Positions 11,044-25,066 are shown, numbered from the stretch's first letter. The stretch is DNA of 64,000 bases from Acanthopleura granulata (GCA_016165875.1 JABBOT010000002.1:26550265-26614264); one strand, 5' to 3'. Numbers and translations: made by a program. The notes: a model not told the origin generated them from the sequence alone.

Positions 11044-11570
11044 TGTGTGTAGATGGCTATAGTCCATCAAGCCGTGACAATGACACTTTCTATCACCAAA
11101 TATGCGCTGACATGACCTTTCTTTAAACACGCGTTTTTCCCTGCAGTTTAGTGATACAGCAATACTAACCTTTACTTCTATGTATACATTATTTTTGCAT
11201 TTCTTATCTCTACCTGTTTATGTTCTTATTTCACGTCGTGGAACCCGGGCCATACGAATTCGATTTTGTTGTTGTCGTCATTCAACAGCAACCTTGACTA
11301 ACACAATTTAAGACTAGTGCTGTCTTTTTCTTCAGCGAAAACTACTTAAAACTCACTGAATAAATATCATCTTTAAAACTCATCCAAGTGAAACATCATT
11401 TCTACTCTTACTCGTTGTCACTGAATGAAAATCCCACGAAAGCGAAAATACAAGCTCCCTCTCCATTAGAAGTGACCCGGATGTACATGAGGTCAAACTT
11501 TTGGGTTCACGGCCCTGAATTTCGCGCGCACACTTTAAAAAGCGTGCCTTTTCGCGAATTACATATAAAT

Positions 11571-11632
11571 GAATGAATCAATCATTATGGCTTAACGCCA
11601 CATCGGCAATATCTCAGCCATATCGTGGCGAT
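11571..11632 (+). repeat. Dispersed repeat, copy 1 (GGCAATATCTCAGCCATATCG type)
   Basis: atgaatcaatcattatggctt is followed by aacgccacatcggcaatatc and tcagccatatcgtggcga. A close copy lies at 15344-15398. I associate this motif with mollusc genomes, but could not search for it. Confidence 0.65.
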
Positions 11633-11639
11633 ACATATA

Positions 11640-12890
11640 AACGAAGTGATATATTTTTAAGAAAAAGTTCCACCAACTTAAATGAAATGATCTATAACTA
11701 TTAATGTCAATGTCAATCTTTGGAATGCACAAAGAAAGTTTAAAGGCATAACTCGTCACCGTTCGTACCGTAGGACTGCATCATACATATATGTAGGCAG
11801 AAGTGTATTAACCTGGTTAATAGATTTCTGATGTAGCCTATGGCGGAACATTGGTCGCAGGCCGATGTACCCCATGTCAGCCGCAGAAGGCTTAATGCAT
11901 GTAGGCCTATCTAGTGTATAACAGCGAGAGGCCAAATTTATTATGAGATAAAGCAGTGTTATGTTTATATAGCAAAACACAAACAAGAAACCATATTTAT
12001 TGAAATGGCCACCATTGGCATATTTAGTCCATCTGGACATTCATCGCAACAGAATGTCAGAATTTTAAAACTAACACACTTCCAGTTTTAGTTTCTCAAG
12101 CCAGGCCTATAGCCTAACAAACTGATAAAAATATATTGGCCCTATGGTATATTCCAAAAGTTAGCCTGTGTCCCCAACATCGGAATTCCTTCCACCATGG
12201 TGTTGCCGTCGAATGAGTGAAATTTTTACAGTGCAGAAGTCCAATCAAATAAATACCAGTTATGTCCCCTGATCCAACCACCGGCTTATATCAAGGTTAA
12301 TACTCGGAGGTAGGCCCTCTGTTCGGAAATCCTAGCAAATACCAGAATAGTCCTGCTATAGGACCGTCACAATATCCGTCGTAATATTTTTTTCTGTTAT
12401 TACATATAATACATCTTATATTGTATCCAATTATAGATTTTTAGGAATTTAATTTGTTGCATCTGCGGTTATCTAATTTACACTGATCTTGATGTAGTAA
12501 AGAACATGCAGTGCCAAGTGTGTGGTAGCCGACAGAGGATAACTCGCAGTCTCGCTACATCTCGCTGCCCCCACAGTTGTAATGCAGGGCGAGGTAACGA
12601 GGCTCGCGGCCAGGCTCCCTAACCTTGCATTGTACATGTCGAGGTATCGAGGTACACGTATGTATATACGCATGGGTTTCGCGTCGTCATTAATATTTCA
12701 GTCATATAACGACCATCGTAGCCCTTATAATAGGGCTTTTTCCTAATATTTTTTCCTAATATTTCCTGTGTCTTGTGACAAGGCGATGTCATTGCGCCAC
12801 TGGAATATCATGCCGAAAGACATCTGACATGGCACCACACCCACATCATAGTTACACTGGGCCGACCAGTCCGGTTTTCTTGTTCAAACC
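11640..12890. other. Non-coding intergenic DNA
   Basis: No exon-like frame with family resemblance. A slightly GC-richer patch at 12520-12660 has no recognisable content. Confidence 0.5.
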
Positions 12891-12892
12891 TC

Positions 12893-13022
12893 TCAGTACT
12901 GAGCGCCAAGCGAGGTAGCAACAAGTACCATTTTTAAAGTCTTTGGTATAACCTGACCCGGGATTGATCCAGAATCTCCCAACCTCAAGGCGGACGCTGC
13001 AACCACCAGGCTACCGATGCGG
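12893..13022 (-). mobile_element. tRNA-derived SINE, second family
   Basis: On the minus strand: a tRNA-like head (GGTAGCCTGGTGGTTGCAGC as A-box region, GGATCAATCCC as B-box), then GGTATACC-type sequence, AAAGACTTTAAAAATGGTAC and TTGTTGCTACCTCGCTTGGC. It has no (AAAT)n tail, so it is a different family from the copy at 6359. The head is not a functional tRNA gene, because the cloverleaf arms do not close well. Confidence 0.7.
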
Positions 13023-13029
13023 TACCGCG

Positions 13030-14210
13030 AGATACATGTAACGAGAGGTCCTCTTTGTGTAAATTGGTGAGAGGCATCAATACGCTTCACAAATTCGCTA
13101 ATTCCCTCGGCTCGCGAAGGCCCCGTCACTGATGTAAGTCATCGAAGCCGTGTTACACAAATTACACGTGCAGTTTGTGTACTGCTCTTTGACACATGTA
13201 CACATTGTTGTGTAGATGTGAATTTTCGCCTCCATATCCTGCGTAGGCCACCTTGAACACGTACAGAGAACAATAATAAATGCTTTAAATAATTAAATTC
13301 CATGTCTGATCCATGGCAACAAATGCCATATATTCTGTATAGGCTATATATCAATCAAAACTGCCAGTGCGTATTAAGACAGCAAAAAGTCATCTGAAAA
13401 TCGTAGTGGTTTTACAATTTAGTGGTTCTTGTTTTCATGTTATGATCATGCATGCATGTTTGTCATTATGTTTATGACATGGTGTGACGCTTCCTGCGGG
13501 AAAACGAGCTTTCTGCTGTTTACTCATTTCCTTCAATGGACCTTGTGTGTCTGATTGTAATCCGCGATCGATAACATTAATTCTACATTAATTAGTTGTC
13601 GGAGCAGTTCTAGCTTCTTTGAGAGCTTCAATAGAGTGTGACTCTAATGGCACAGCAGAGCCGGACACAAACATAGAGACAGGAATGGGAAGGGTTGCCC
13701 TTCGGTGCACTGTGCATAGATCAGCCTTGGGATTTTGGGTAATCTGCTGTGTGGTCGAGTGGCAGAAAACGTGCCATTGACCACGGCTTGAAAAGGGCAC
13801 TTTGATGAGGGCAGCAAAAAATAAAGTCACTTTGTTTAAGCCCAGTTCAACATCCGGCCGTGTTTAGAGTCTACATATATGTGTAGGCTATATACAAGAC
13901 ACTGGTTCCATCCTCAAGAGATGCATGAAGATAACCCAAACCTATTTAATGGGTCATTAATCGGCATCAGTCTGCTTGATGGCATTTAAGAGCGATACAG
14001 CGTAGGATTGTCTCTGATGTCTCTGTTGTCTCTGAAGAACAAGGCGCCAGGAAAGTGTTTTCCAATAAGACCTCAAACTGGAAACACTGCATGTGGCGAA
14101 AACTTATGGCATAAAGGTAAGTGCGGTATTTTAAAGTCCCAGCACATTGCCTGAACTCAGGTTGGCCTCAAGCAAATACTGCTTTACAAGGTGTCTTTTT
14201 TGTTTTGACG
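13030..14210. other. Non-coding intergenic DNA with one unexplained GC-richer patch
   Basis: A minus-strand frame at 13588-13830 (80 codons, ending ALKEARTAPTTN) lies in a GC-richer patch. It has no recognisable family and no clear splice sites. Nothing else was seen. Confidence 0.4.
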
Positions 14211-14215
14211 ATCTG

Positions 14216-14415
14216 CCCTCCAAGAAATCTTCCCTGAAGTCCATTTAAATCTGTTACATGAGGGATGACGGATTGCCCTTCTGTAAATCTAACGGATTAA
14301 TCCGTTCCTGGTAACTAATTAATCCCTAATTAGTAACGTATTAATTAGTTAAATCAATGGACAGACGATCCGTCATCCCTCAAATAACGGATTTAACGGA
14401 AGATTTTTTTAAGAG
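14216..14415. mobile_element. Foldback MITE-like element, copy 1
   Basis: The left end (ccctccaagaaatcttccct through gagggatgacggatt) is the inverted complement of the right end (gatccgtcatccctcaaata through acggatttaacggaagattt). The interior is also partly palindromic (ctaacggattaatccgttcc and attagtaacgtattaattag). It is about 200 bp with no coding capacity. A related element lies at 16227-16405 in the same orientation. Confidence 0.8.
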
Positions 14416-14419
14416 TCGA

Positions 14420-15335
14420 AAGAATCGATTATAGCTCGATTACAACTTGTTTACAGCTGCATCACCGATTGGCTGTGAACCATGTACCTTTATGGCTATC
14501 GCTGTATTGTAAATAAACTTGATTGTCTTGCAAAAAAATAATTTGGAGACAAGCTTGTTATGCATTCAAATGAGGCCCATACTTGCATAAATTTCTTTTC
14601 CATGCAGGCAATTCATTAGTCTGTTTGAGTTTATAATTAAAATGTAATGAACTGTCTCATTTGCATAATTTGTTTCAGGATGGTTATGGGCCACCATGGT
14701 ATGCGTAGCATACTATAGTCATACAGGCAGTATACATAGAGCCCATTCCCATCCTGTTATATACAAGTACCAATTCAGCGGTCTAACTCTTGATCCGTAT
14801 ACCTTAACCAAACACTTTTTGTCTACATCCACAGTTGCCATCGGCGACGAGAGTAATTTGTAGGGGCCTTATCATGTCGCTGCTCTACTGTACAGTACGT
14901 ACTGTTTGCGGATATATGTTGGTGGGAACAGAATTAATTCGGTAGTGAGAGGAGTTCACTTACATACAGATTTATAGTGTGTTAATCCATCTCTGCCAGC
15001 TAAGCTGATGGCTTGGGCTATAAGGTCAGTGCACGTGTATGCACCGTTAACATCCACATTTAACTGTACACATGAAAATTAAGTGTGACCCATCGGCAAT
15101 GCAGATCTTGATATATAAGAAACGCGACTTTGCTAATTTGTCTTAGTGCGTCATTTGAATATGCTATACAGCTAGAGAGCCCTTCCTCCTTCTCTAGCCT
15201 TAGACAGCAGAGTATATTCATTAAGATGTACCGTAATTATAATTATCACAATGTAAATTCTCGGGTAGGATTGCGGAGGCATTCTTTTATGACGTGTTTG
15301 GTAACTCTATAAAGCATCTTTTAAATCATCATTTT
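14420..15335. other. Non-coding intergenic DNA
   Basis: AT-rich. No exon, repeat or RNA gene recognised. Confidence 0.5.
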
Positions 15336-15343
15336 AGAATGAA

Positions 15344-15398
15344 TGAATGATTTTAGCTTAACCCCACATTGGCAATATCTCAGCCATATCGTGGCGAG
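15344..15398 (+). repeat. Dispersed repeat, copy 2 (GGCAATATCTCAGCCATATCG type)
   Basis: aatgaatgattttagcttaa is followed by ccccacattggcaatatctc and agccatatcgtggcga. The 31-nt core, from the cacat before ggcaatatctc to gtggcga, matches the copy at 11571-11632 with one visible difference. Confidence 0.65.
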
Positions 15399-16226
15399 TT
15401 TAGAGAAACCGGAAATATGATGTCGCGTAAATCAGTACCCTACGCTCTTCAGTATTAGGGGCGAGACACTCATTTGTGTGCGACGTACGATCCCCTTTCA
15501 TTATTACAATCGAAGGCCACTACTCCAGGTTGAGATCTTGGAGAATAACCCCAGACCCATTCCACTGCCCCTTTCTCGTTTAAAATGGCTTCAAAGTATA
15601 TCAGAATTGTCTCGTAATCACACGAAAAACAGCTAATTTAACAGCACTTCTATATGGTAAAGTGGTGAAATAGGCACTGGTGACGTCACAGCGGAAACAG
15701 ATGTCTTCTCTTGTGGTAGAAATATCTCGTGCTTGATTGTTTAAAGTTGAGAGTTTGGTGGACCGTTTGATTTTCACCACGTGGACATTTTTGCTTACTT
15801 TGAACTGGGATATCTCGGTCATCATACATCACAAAAATAAAAAGTGACGTTTTTTTGAACCATGAATAGGATTCATTATCGATACATATATACATTTGGC
15901 CTAGTGTTGTCTTTTCTTTTTAAAGCAGGTAGAGTAAGACTCTGGGATAATTCTAGCGGAAAAAAAGAAAAGAAAAAAAAAACAACTGTTAACAAGAAAA
16001 AATCCTCATCCCATGTGTGCGCCATTAAAACTTATGGATGGGTCACTTACTTGTTAAATTCTTTAATAGATATGAATTTGTTTTATGTGTTTCTTAAATG
16101 CCTACATGCATATATAGTTTATGGGTGTTCACAGGTTGACAGCAAAACACATTGAAATCAGATTTAATTACTGTTTTAACTGTTTACTCGTTTCTAAGCA
16201 GTGACACATGGCTGTAGGCCTGTCAG

Positions 16227-16405
16227 CCCTCCAAAAATCTGCCGTTAAATCCGTTATTTCAGCGGGGCTACGGATTGCATTTCCGTTAATGTAACGGTTT
16301 AATCCGTCGCTGATTACGGAGCAATTCGTTACCAGGAACAGATTGAGGCGTTAGATTAACAGAAATGCAATCCATCATCCCTCAAATAAGGGAGTTCCTT
16401 ATCGA
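16227..16405. mobile_element. Foldback MITE-like element, copy 2
   Basis: It begins ccctccaaaaatctgccgtt and ends gcaatccatcatccctcaaa plus a degraded tail. The ends are inverted complements of each other and resemble the copy at 14216-14415. The interior differs (cattaccgtt-type palindrome, aacggtttaatccgtc). Confidence 0.72.
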
Positions 16406-16409
16406 GTGT

Positions 16410-19400
16410 ACATGTAACGTACATCCTCAAGGACTAATTCAATTTGTTTTACTAGCAATTGCCATGTAAAAGGGAACTTGTAAATATATGCTGACTCAGC
16501 GTTTACTGTATTCAGTAAAAATCGGCTCATATTTTCATGTAAATATTTTATGTTATGAGTAACTTTAGTTTTTTGTCATTGTTCGTTTTGCAGCTTATGT
16601 TTTGAACTTCGGTAGCAATTCAGTCGAAAACCCAAAGTGTATAGAAGGTCATACATTTAACTAGGGCTATATATATTACCCAAAGTAGTCCCACCTTACT
16701 AGTGCAAAAATGCCTAGCATCAGAACATTACAGAGAGACATATTTACTGTGACGGGTACACATGTAAGTCAGCAAATGATAACCCTGGCCTCAATACAAA
16801 TCTTGACATTCTCGACAGCTCAATGAATGGGTTATTAATGGTCAGGTCATGGGAGGTAACCGAGATAAGGCTGTGATGTTGTCGTTTCTTGGGGCGGATT
16901 TTCAGCCGTCTGTGCCTTGGAAAACAATTAGCGTATCTCTTACCGTGATTGTGGATCTTCTGAAGGCACTGTGTTTGCTGTTAATGGTTCTCGTCATAGT
17001 TTCGGCTAACTATAAGGTAACGACTGTTTCAACATCGCTCTGTAACTATATCTCTGAAGTAATGAATTCTGCACGAAAGCCAAAGCGGTTCAAACTTCTA
17101 GATTGTGTGGAATCTACTTGACACAATTACCTAAGAATTTGTCAAGCCTACATATGTGTGTAATTATATATGACGAGGTCACATTGCTTGAATATCCAAT
17201 ACATGTAGGCACTTGTCAAGTTTTTCCAGTGTACGGTGGTTGATATACACAGTGTTGTGATGGCTTAACGATTGATGTCCGCAAAACGTCTCCCGTAATT
17301 AGCCTCATCCGAATGCATGTCAACTGTTGGCTGAACTGCTGCGCGTAATTAATAAATACTGATATTTCACCTTTCCCTAACCTAAAATAATAATGTTTCA
17401 TAAGGTTATATGTATTACCAGCATGTACAAAGCCACACACAAAGCGAGATCATAGGGGTGATTTTGGATATTGTTCATATTACTTGCATGGCGCAAACAA
17501 TTGTAAATTTCCGTATAAATCATTATAAAACGGATGTACAGGATTAAAGCATTACCATATTGTGCACGCAACACAACAACCATAGTTGTCATTAACAAAA
17601 TCATTCTGAGCTAGAAAGAATGTAGCCTATAAATTATTGTAATAAAAGTTTATCTTTTCGCAATATTGGGCTAAAAGCTATTCATGTATGATATATGCAA
17701 AGACCTATATCCTTTGGATTTAACTTCCACGGTTATGCTTTCGGAAACATGTAACGGCTCACCAATCTGGCCCAGATAATATTGCTCAAGAAAAATGCTA
17801 ACATGGTCGAAATTTGACACGCAGGTTACAATGCAGTGCAATGGACGTTTTTACGTATCTAAGTGTTTTACTGATATGCACGGCATTTATGTCTTGATGT
17901 GCCCTCGTCCATGATTACGGACGCCATTTAGGTAGGCAGCTCTTTACCCATCTGAGTCAGCAAGGCCCGTCAATCGTAGCTTTCCGTGCAGCCATACAGG
18001 CATGTACATGTGTCAGTTTCTAGAATGTATGTACGTACCAGGTTTTATGAAGATTCACAATTGATCATGTCATATCACCTTGATGACAAGCACATGGTGA
18101 ATGATCATTACATACAGGTAAACATCCTGAATATTCACGGCGTTTTATATTCTGACAATACACATTAGCTTCATAAGCATACAGATGTCAAGATGAAGGT
18201 GGTATGAGTCTTTGGTGCAAAGTATTCGGTATTTTGGAGGGGGATACAGCGCGCCGCGAATTGCTTCACGACATGGTCACAGTTCAGGAACTATTAACCG
18301 CAATTTGGCGATCTGAAGGATCATCACTTCACTCAAGCGGTTCTCTGCAGCTCAGTGCATGTCATAGCCCCAAATGCAGAAAAAGATCTGTCGATGTCAA
18401 AGCCATTTTCATATACTGACAAGGAACTACTGCTGCGGATAAAGTGTGGTGTAAGAGGTACCTTTTCACCTTTTGTTTCCTCATCTTTAGAGGAATCAGC
18501 GATCCACGCAGTACCATGAACACACAGTTGCTTGTAAACATATAGCCAGCAGTCCTTTTTTCATTCCATACAGACATTCCCATGTATGAAAACGAGTTGA
18601 TGGACTTTTGCCTGACTGTTTATATTTAATACATATACGTTTTTTTTTGTCAATAATTCTAGACATCGGAAAATTTAGACATTGGTTTTCGTCTAACTTT
18701 GAGATAGATTGGTTAGGCGAACATTAGACAACACAAACGGCTATACACAGTCCCTGTCAAATGCCTGGATTGAGCATACATGCTGTGTATTAACCACTAA
18801 TTGGCCAACGCCCTCTCCCCACATAATGATTAAACGAAATGCGGCAAAGCTGATTATATACTGTTAATCGGGTGTTGATGTGACAACTTTGTTCACCATA
18901 GATTTCTGGCCACACATTTCTTGATGCTGACTCAGCCTTTCTTCAGGTGGTCGGCTTTTATCCTGCCACAGGGATAAGTAACACTTTGCGTGGGATATTA
19001 AGCCTGCAATATTAATTCGCCCGTCTCGTTTTATTCGTTTGCATGGTTTGGCGATATGTACTTGACAGTGATCTTGTCAGCGGTTACAAGGGGTGCTCAA
19101 ATATATATGGCTTAGGGCCAGGCAAGCTTCCACGCATGAAACCAACAGCAAAACACTTAACACAGGCAAAGCTACTGCCTCATCAACGCTTGGTTATTTG
19201 TTATGACAGCCGCCAGGTTTTTGGTCACATTCTGGTCAATTTCATTTAAGCAATCTGGCAGCGATATGTTAAAGCATATGCTTCAGGCAATGAAAGCTGA
19301 AATATATATGCTTACAACACATAAGTACATATGGCCGATTTGGCCGCCAATCTAACTTAACAAAAAGTTACAACCCTAACCAAAGTGATAGAATTTGTTT

Positions 19401-20810
19401 TTCCCATCGCACACCTAAAAATTCCACGAACAATCATATTGATTTCACAGGGTGCAGTCAGTTGAGTTTACATCAACCCTGTAGATGGTATTGAATTCCC
19501 AATCCTATGGCAGTTTTTATTTACCATTTTACTTACCAGTGAAGTGGATGAATTCCTGTACAGAACATTGTACTCTCTTGAATTGTCGCGGTGTCCATGG
19601 CAATGCGATTGGTCAAATACTTATATATTCTTAATTCGCTTCTGAAACTGTATAATTAGCTTTATTTCAGTATATTAATGACTGGGATACGGTTGATTAT
19701 GATTACTAGATAGGCGTGGATGTGAGGGATCACCTGAGTACTACATATGACCAAACACCTGAAAGCAATAAAACTATAAAAGTACGTATCAATGGGTTTA
19801 AGTGACATGCCAGAAGCCAGGCAGAAGCAATTACTGATAGTTTATATCACAATTCAAGTCTATGTGTCGATTTTTAATAGACTGTTGCTTGCTGGTAAAT
19901 TAGTTACAAAAATGTTCATGTAAGAAACGATTTTATGTACAAGAGTGACTTTATTGAAACAATTGTTTTAAGAATATCTGCAGACACCTATAGGCCTATA
20001 CAATCCATTGGGATATTTATTTTCGTACTGATGATGAATTATTTAACACTTCACTGACTGATTAACTGATTGGTTCATTGGTCGATGCTTAACTCCATGC
20101 AGACGTGTGAGTAAATAATCGATCTCTGCCATGCACTCTTTGGTTGAAGTTCTTATCAAATTTAGCCTGCTTAGTTACATAGCTGCGTATACTTCTGAAC
20201 TGCATGGGTACTTACTCCAATGTATTATAATAACATTTACAGTTTAGTAAATTACTGGCACTGAAATGATTGGTTCATATATAAGAATTGTGTCATGCAA
20301 AGACTTGTGAGTGAATAAATGTGAATATTTGGCGTTTGCAAAGACTTGTTGTTTGTGCTGAACATATATTAATCATCATCAAATTTTATGTCTCATTTTA
20401 TATGCCAGTGGAAGTCATTATATCTGCTTGGGATGCACACGAGCACTGTTGTAATATGTCTGTGCGGTACTTGGCTTTCGTTTCGGTTGTTTTTTTTCAT
20501 GCGGCTTATTTCCATCGCGGACATGTTGCATTATGTGTACTATACATATAGTCCAGTTAGCTTTAGCTGACAATAATAGGCCATAATCGTGTGTTGGGAC
20601 ACACAAAAGAACAAAAAAGGAGGCAAAGGAGGCAAAGTATGAATTGTACTTATTCTGAAGGGCGTCTATAATAATTCATTTCGTACAAAATTTGGTACAC
20701 ATGACTATGAAGCCTGCGTGTATCGATTCTTTGAGAACTCAAACTGTTTTTTTGCCCTAGAATGTTTTTCTGCTGGAATATAGTGTTATTATTGACGCCT
20801 TTAGATTGAT
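16410..20810. other. Non-coding intergenic DNA
   Basis: About 4.4 kb without recognisable exons. A 90-codon plus-strand frame at 16849-17121 has one hydrophobic stretch (SLTVIVDLLKALCLLLMVLV). It has no family match and no splice context, so it is left uncalled. Confidence 0.45.
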
Positions 20811-20811
20811 T

Positions 20812-20880
20812 CCGGAGATCCCGGGATCAATCGAGGACGCTCTAACCAATAAGTCACCGCTAGGTGGCCTCACTATACAA
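20812..20880 (-). mobile_element. Degenerate tRNA-like SINE head
   Basis: On the minus strand, CTTATTGGTTAGAGCGTCC is followed by TCGATTGATCCCGGG, resembling tRNA A and B boxes. It is short and decayed, with family unclear. Confidence 0.4.
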
Positions 20881-20884
20881 ATAA

Positions 20885-21845
20885 AAATCTTCTCGAAAAT
20901 AACGATAGTGTTAAAAGATCTATACGCTAAAATTCAGATAAAGTAAATATATGATTCACGTTTATTCCCCATGTTTAACTAGAGAAAATTAAAAAAGAGT
21001 TAAATAGCATTCCACACATCAATGAAAAGATCATTTTGGTAATAGACAAGTTATGAACAGTAGATCTTGTAGTAGACAAGCCTTTGATCATACAGAAGAT
21101 AGGTTTCACTATAGCCTTGCCTCAATTACTCACACTATACGCGTTTCAGGACGATTTGGGAGATATTTAAATAAGCCAGGGCGCGAATCTATCAGCTCAC
21201 CTCACGATTTCTGATCTAAACTTATCGAGCCCGGCGTGATCTCGCCCTTGAGGCTCCTCTGCCGTCATGGTCTAATGCAAGGGGAGCGCCTCAGTCAATA
21301 TCCGTGCAATGCCGGGCTGACAGGTACCTCTCATAAGGCACTCTATCACCACTCTCCGTGCGACAAATGGTCGTATCTTAGGCCAACATATAGAGCGATG
21401 CCACGTTTTTAACCTGGAATATACGTCGGGGAGAAACTGTGTGGTAATTTACTGATATCCCCAGAAAGGACTGATCAAGTGTGGATAGCATAGTTAATAA
21501 GTTCAGCACAAAATATCGGTAAGTAAAGAAGTACATGTATGCATCAGCTTGCAGATCTATTATGATGTCTTCCCAATGTTGATTGCCTCCGCTGAATAGC
21601 AAGGATTTTAATTTATTACCTGGTAACCTTATTCAAAAACGTCAGGCGATATCATAAATATATTGCCCAGTGTATATAGACCTTTGTGTAATTGCAATGA
21701 CAAGATAGTGTACGTGATTCGCTGACGACAGTAAAGTTATGATGACAGTCAGTGCAAACTGCAATTACTAAGCATTCGTGTTATACATAGTTAGAGGTAA
21801 TATATTCTGATTTCAGAACAGACACCAGAGAAACGGTTTTGAAGT
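20885..21845. other. Non-coding intergenic DNA
   Basis: A GC-richer patch at about 21180-21370 has no recognisable content. The rest is AT-rich. Confidence 0.45.
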
Positions 21846-21847
21846 GT

Positions 21848-21925
21848 GTTGATTTATTTCTTTGATTGATATTTTACGCCTTACTCGCGAATATTTCTCT
21901 ACACACGACAGGTATCAAATTTATG
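21848..21925 (-). mobile_element. 3' fragment of the (AAAT)-tailed SINE
   Basis: gatttatttctttgattgat is followed by attttacgccttactcgcga and atatttctctacacacgaca. This is the tail end of the family seen at 6359-6604, 5'-truncated, in minus sense. Confidence 0.65.
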
Positions 21926-21929
21926 GATG

Positions 21930-24900
21930 GAAAATGAAATGCAAAACTCACAGCCTTTCGTCAGGTACCTGGTAAAAGCGACGTTTTGTGGAACAACCAT
22001 GACATATGATAAAAACAACATGGAGAACAATATAGTCTCTTTAACATGACAGACGACAGTCGTGTTAATATACATCCTTTTATATGTAGCTATGTACTTA
22101 AACCGCAAATGTGGCGACAGAAATGATAATGAACAATTTGTCATTTGTCTCTCTGAAGAGACGCTTGAATTCACTGACATAACTGGCTTGACAAAGTGAA
22201 CCACCTAATTAAATTAACTCTTGCGCAAAACACCTGCGGCTGTGCATTGTCTACGTCAATTAAGGGGGGTGTCATTACCTGACGCTAGTTGGCAAATGTT
22301 CATAATTATACAAGAAGAAATGTGAAGGTATGGTGTTATGACGTTAACTATAAAGTTATTACTCTTATTTATAAAACAGAAAAATATGGAGTAGGCCACT
22401 TGGCAGTCCCATTCAGCTTGTGTTTGTTAATAAGCCTATCAATGCAGCCGGTATTTTTATGTACATGGAAATCCATAATGTCATTATACAAATGAATATC
22501 GATGCTGTAGTGGGTTGTTGAAATCCTCATAAATCAGTATAGCGACACAAGTATCCAGGAGTTGAAGATATAATAGTGTATGTTGTCATCATTTTCTTTA
22601 TGACTAATAGCTATTTTCCCTACTGTTTCCCCATGTGTTCATCCTGACCATTACCCTATACATCCTGTAGGCAAGTGGCGTCTGTGTTTATATCATTATT
22701 AAACGACGAGTTCAGTGTAAAAAAGAACCATTTGTCTTTATTATAGAAATGAGTCAATATACCACATGGGTTTGATATGTATTAAATATATACAGTGTAA
22801 ATATATACCCCAAATAAGAATCGTGACAAATTAACGGTTCAATCTTCATTTAATTTAAAGCTGCTATTAAACTAGACATTCCGTACGGCATGCATTGTAA
22901 GGATAAGTCACACTGAAACATATGAATTTATATATTCATGCATATAACGTCATAATGTAGGTCATTCCCAAGTTTGTCGATTTTTTTCTAGGGCCTTTGA
23001 TATATATAGATGTCCCCTTAGGGCAGTGTTTTTACCAGGTAATGAATCGAGGCCAAATGAAGATTTGCACAGCGTTGAGTGAAAATCCTGCGTTTAGAGG
23101 TGCTTAAACTGATTTGAAAGCTCTGTGTATCACTTTGCATAATCTTAATTAATTGCAAGCCAGACTTGTAAATGCGAAAATGTTTTGATTTTTTTCGTGG
23201 GGATGTTGAAAGATGGTATATCCTGCACCTGGTATTGTTTAGTCTGTGTGGTCCAGTATTCACACACCATTGATTATCTCCAATTGCGATGATGTCAACA
23301 ACCAAGAATGTCCACTAACACCCGAGTTTATATTGTATTGTTATTGTATATTTCCCATGCATGTTACGAATATTTGTTTTACTCTCATGGGTGTGAAACC
23401 GCGATGACTTCCAAGCTTGTTTGTTATGTCGATATCTTCATTCAGTGCTGTCATGTGGAGTCATGAAATTTGCACCAAGATAAGGATACATTGCCGTTAG
23501 TCCGTCACAAAACAACGTCAGCATGTACACATGATCCAAAACATAACTTTTTATCATATAATGTAAGTCGTGATCCACTACATAGTCGTGTTAATCTCGA
23601 ACCTTTGAGGACCTTGCACTTGAAACGGAACACTACGGAACGGGATCAATCCCATTTTCCCACAAGGCTATTTCTTATAAGCGTCAGGAATCTCATTACC
23701 ATTTTCTTAAGACAAAGACATAATTTCCTTTGTGATTAAGATCAATTCGGATAAAATCTCGACAAGCGTGACTAATCGGACGTTGTATCCCGTTGATTTT
23801 TCGCCGCCATTATTTGACATCTAGGATTAGTTTTATTGCCAGATATTGGACAGACCTTTGTGCATGATGATACCCATGCAGAGCTCGGCTCAGTTTGAAA
23901 GAAACAGAATCATTTTACATATACGGAAAACAGTAAACAGTAAACAGAAGTACACTGGAAAGGGAATGATGCTTATTGTTTGTTCAACAAATATCTCGTT
24001 TTTGTATGTTAGACTAAAATGTCTATGTTCTAACGAATCGTTCAGCTTTCGTGAGTTAATTTCTTCACGCAGAATAAATGAAAAGGCCTCTGCACATGTT
24101 ATACATTGAATTGTTATTGCACTTTCCCCCAAGAAATTACATCGTGAAGCTATAAAGACTGCTTATGCTTTCGAACCCTTTCGGATGAACCTACAGTTTA
24201 TTTGGAGGAGCAGGTCGTGATGGTAAGATGTATGAATTCCGACCACAAGGAACACGACGCTGTCAGTTCAATTTGGGCTTGGGTCTTTGAATTTGCCGAT
24301 TTCATAATTTCACAGGTTTGTAACCTTGGTGACAATAAGTGGCGTAAGGCCAACGGCACTGTTTGTGCATGCAGTCTGAAGATCACGCGTCTTCCACCAC
24401 TATATGTGTCATACAAGTCGTTTTAAAGTGGCGATGGTTTACCCCTAGCATTGCATGCATTCAATTTTCTCCCTCTGTAAAGCTGACCGCCATCGTGTAA
24501 ATGAACAATTAACGCCTGAACACAGCGTTAAACAAGGATCAAATCAAACAAAACAATATATCTGGCTGTAGTTGTGCTTTATTTCATGCAGTAGGTGATG
24601 GTGACCTGAATGACCTCGTCGCGGTTAGCCTGACTGGTTGACAGGCATCACAGGTGATGGATGACATATCAAGGAAGATGTCGCCAAGTCGATCATGTAG
24701 ATAATACACTTATAGTCTTAACACGTGAATAAATTAAACCAAAAATGCCGATCGTCACGAGGTCTTATCTCGTAGCTACTCGAATAAATAAATGATTTCT
24801 TCAACCATTGATTCCAGCAATGTCTTATCCTTCACCACAAAATTTCCGCTCCGGTCTCCATGCAAACAAATATAAACTGTCACTCATTTTGGATGGAAGT

Positions 24901-25060
24901 TAACTGGATTCTTTCAATCCATTGAATCGCGTATATACAGTTAATAAGGAATATTTTGTACTGGTAGCGTGAATGATCAAAGCGGACAATTCCGAGAGCA
25001 AGTATTTATTTGCTGACATTACTCAGATATATGAGCAAATCTGCCTTCATTTTTATCTGG
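21930..25060. other. Non-coding intergenic DNA
   Basis: No exon or clear repeat. A stretch near 24505-24550 (aacacagcgttaaacaagga plus tcaaatcaaac) may be a decayed SINE tail. Confidence 0.45.
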
Positions 25061-25066
25061 TTGTTG

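Noticed and set aside
12940..13022. tRNA gene
   Set aside because: A and B box-like sequences are present, but the cloverleaf does not form well and SINE body sequence continues after it. It is called a tRNA-derived SINE.
13588..13830. 80-codon minus-strand ORF in a GC-richer patch
   Set aside because: It looked protein-like at first, but no family was recognised and no splice signals frame it. It is mentioned only in the intergenic entry.
16849..17121. 90-codon ORF with a hydrophobic stretch
   Set aside because: A single hydrophobic run is common by chance in AT-rich DNA. No splice sites or homology were seen.
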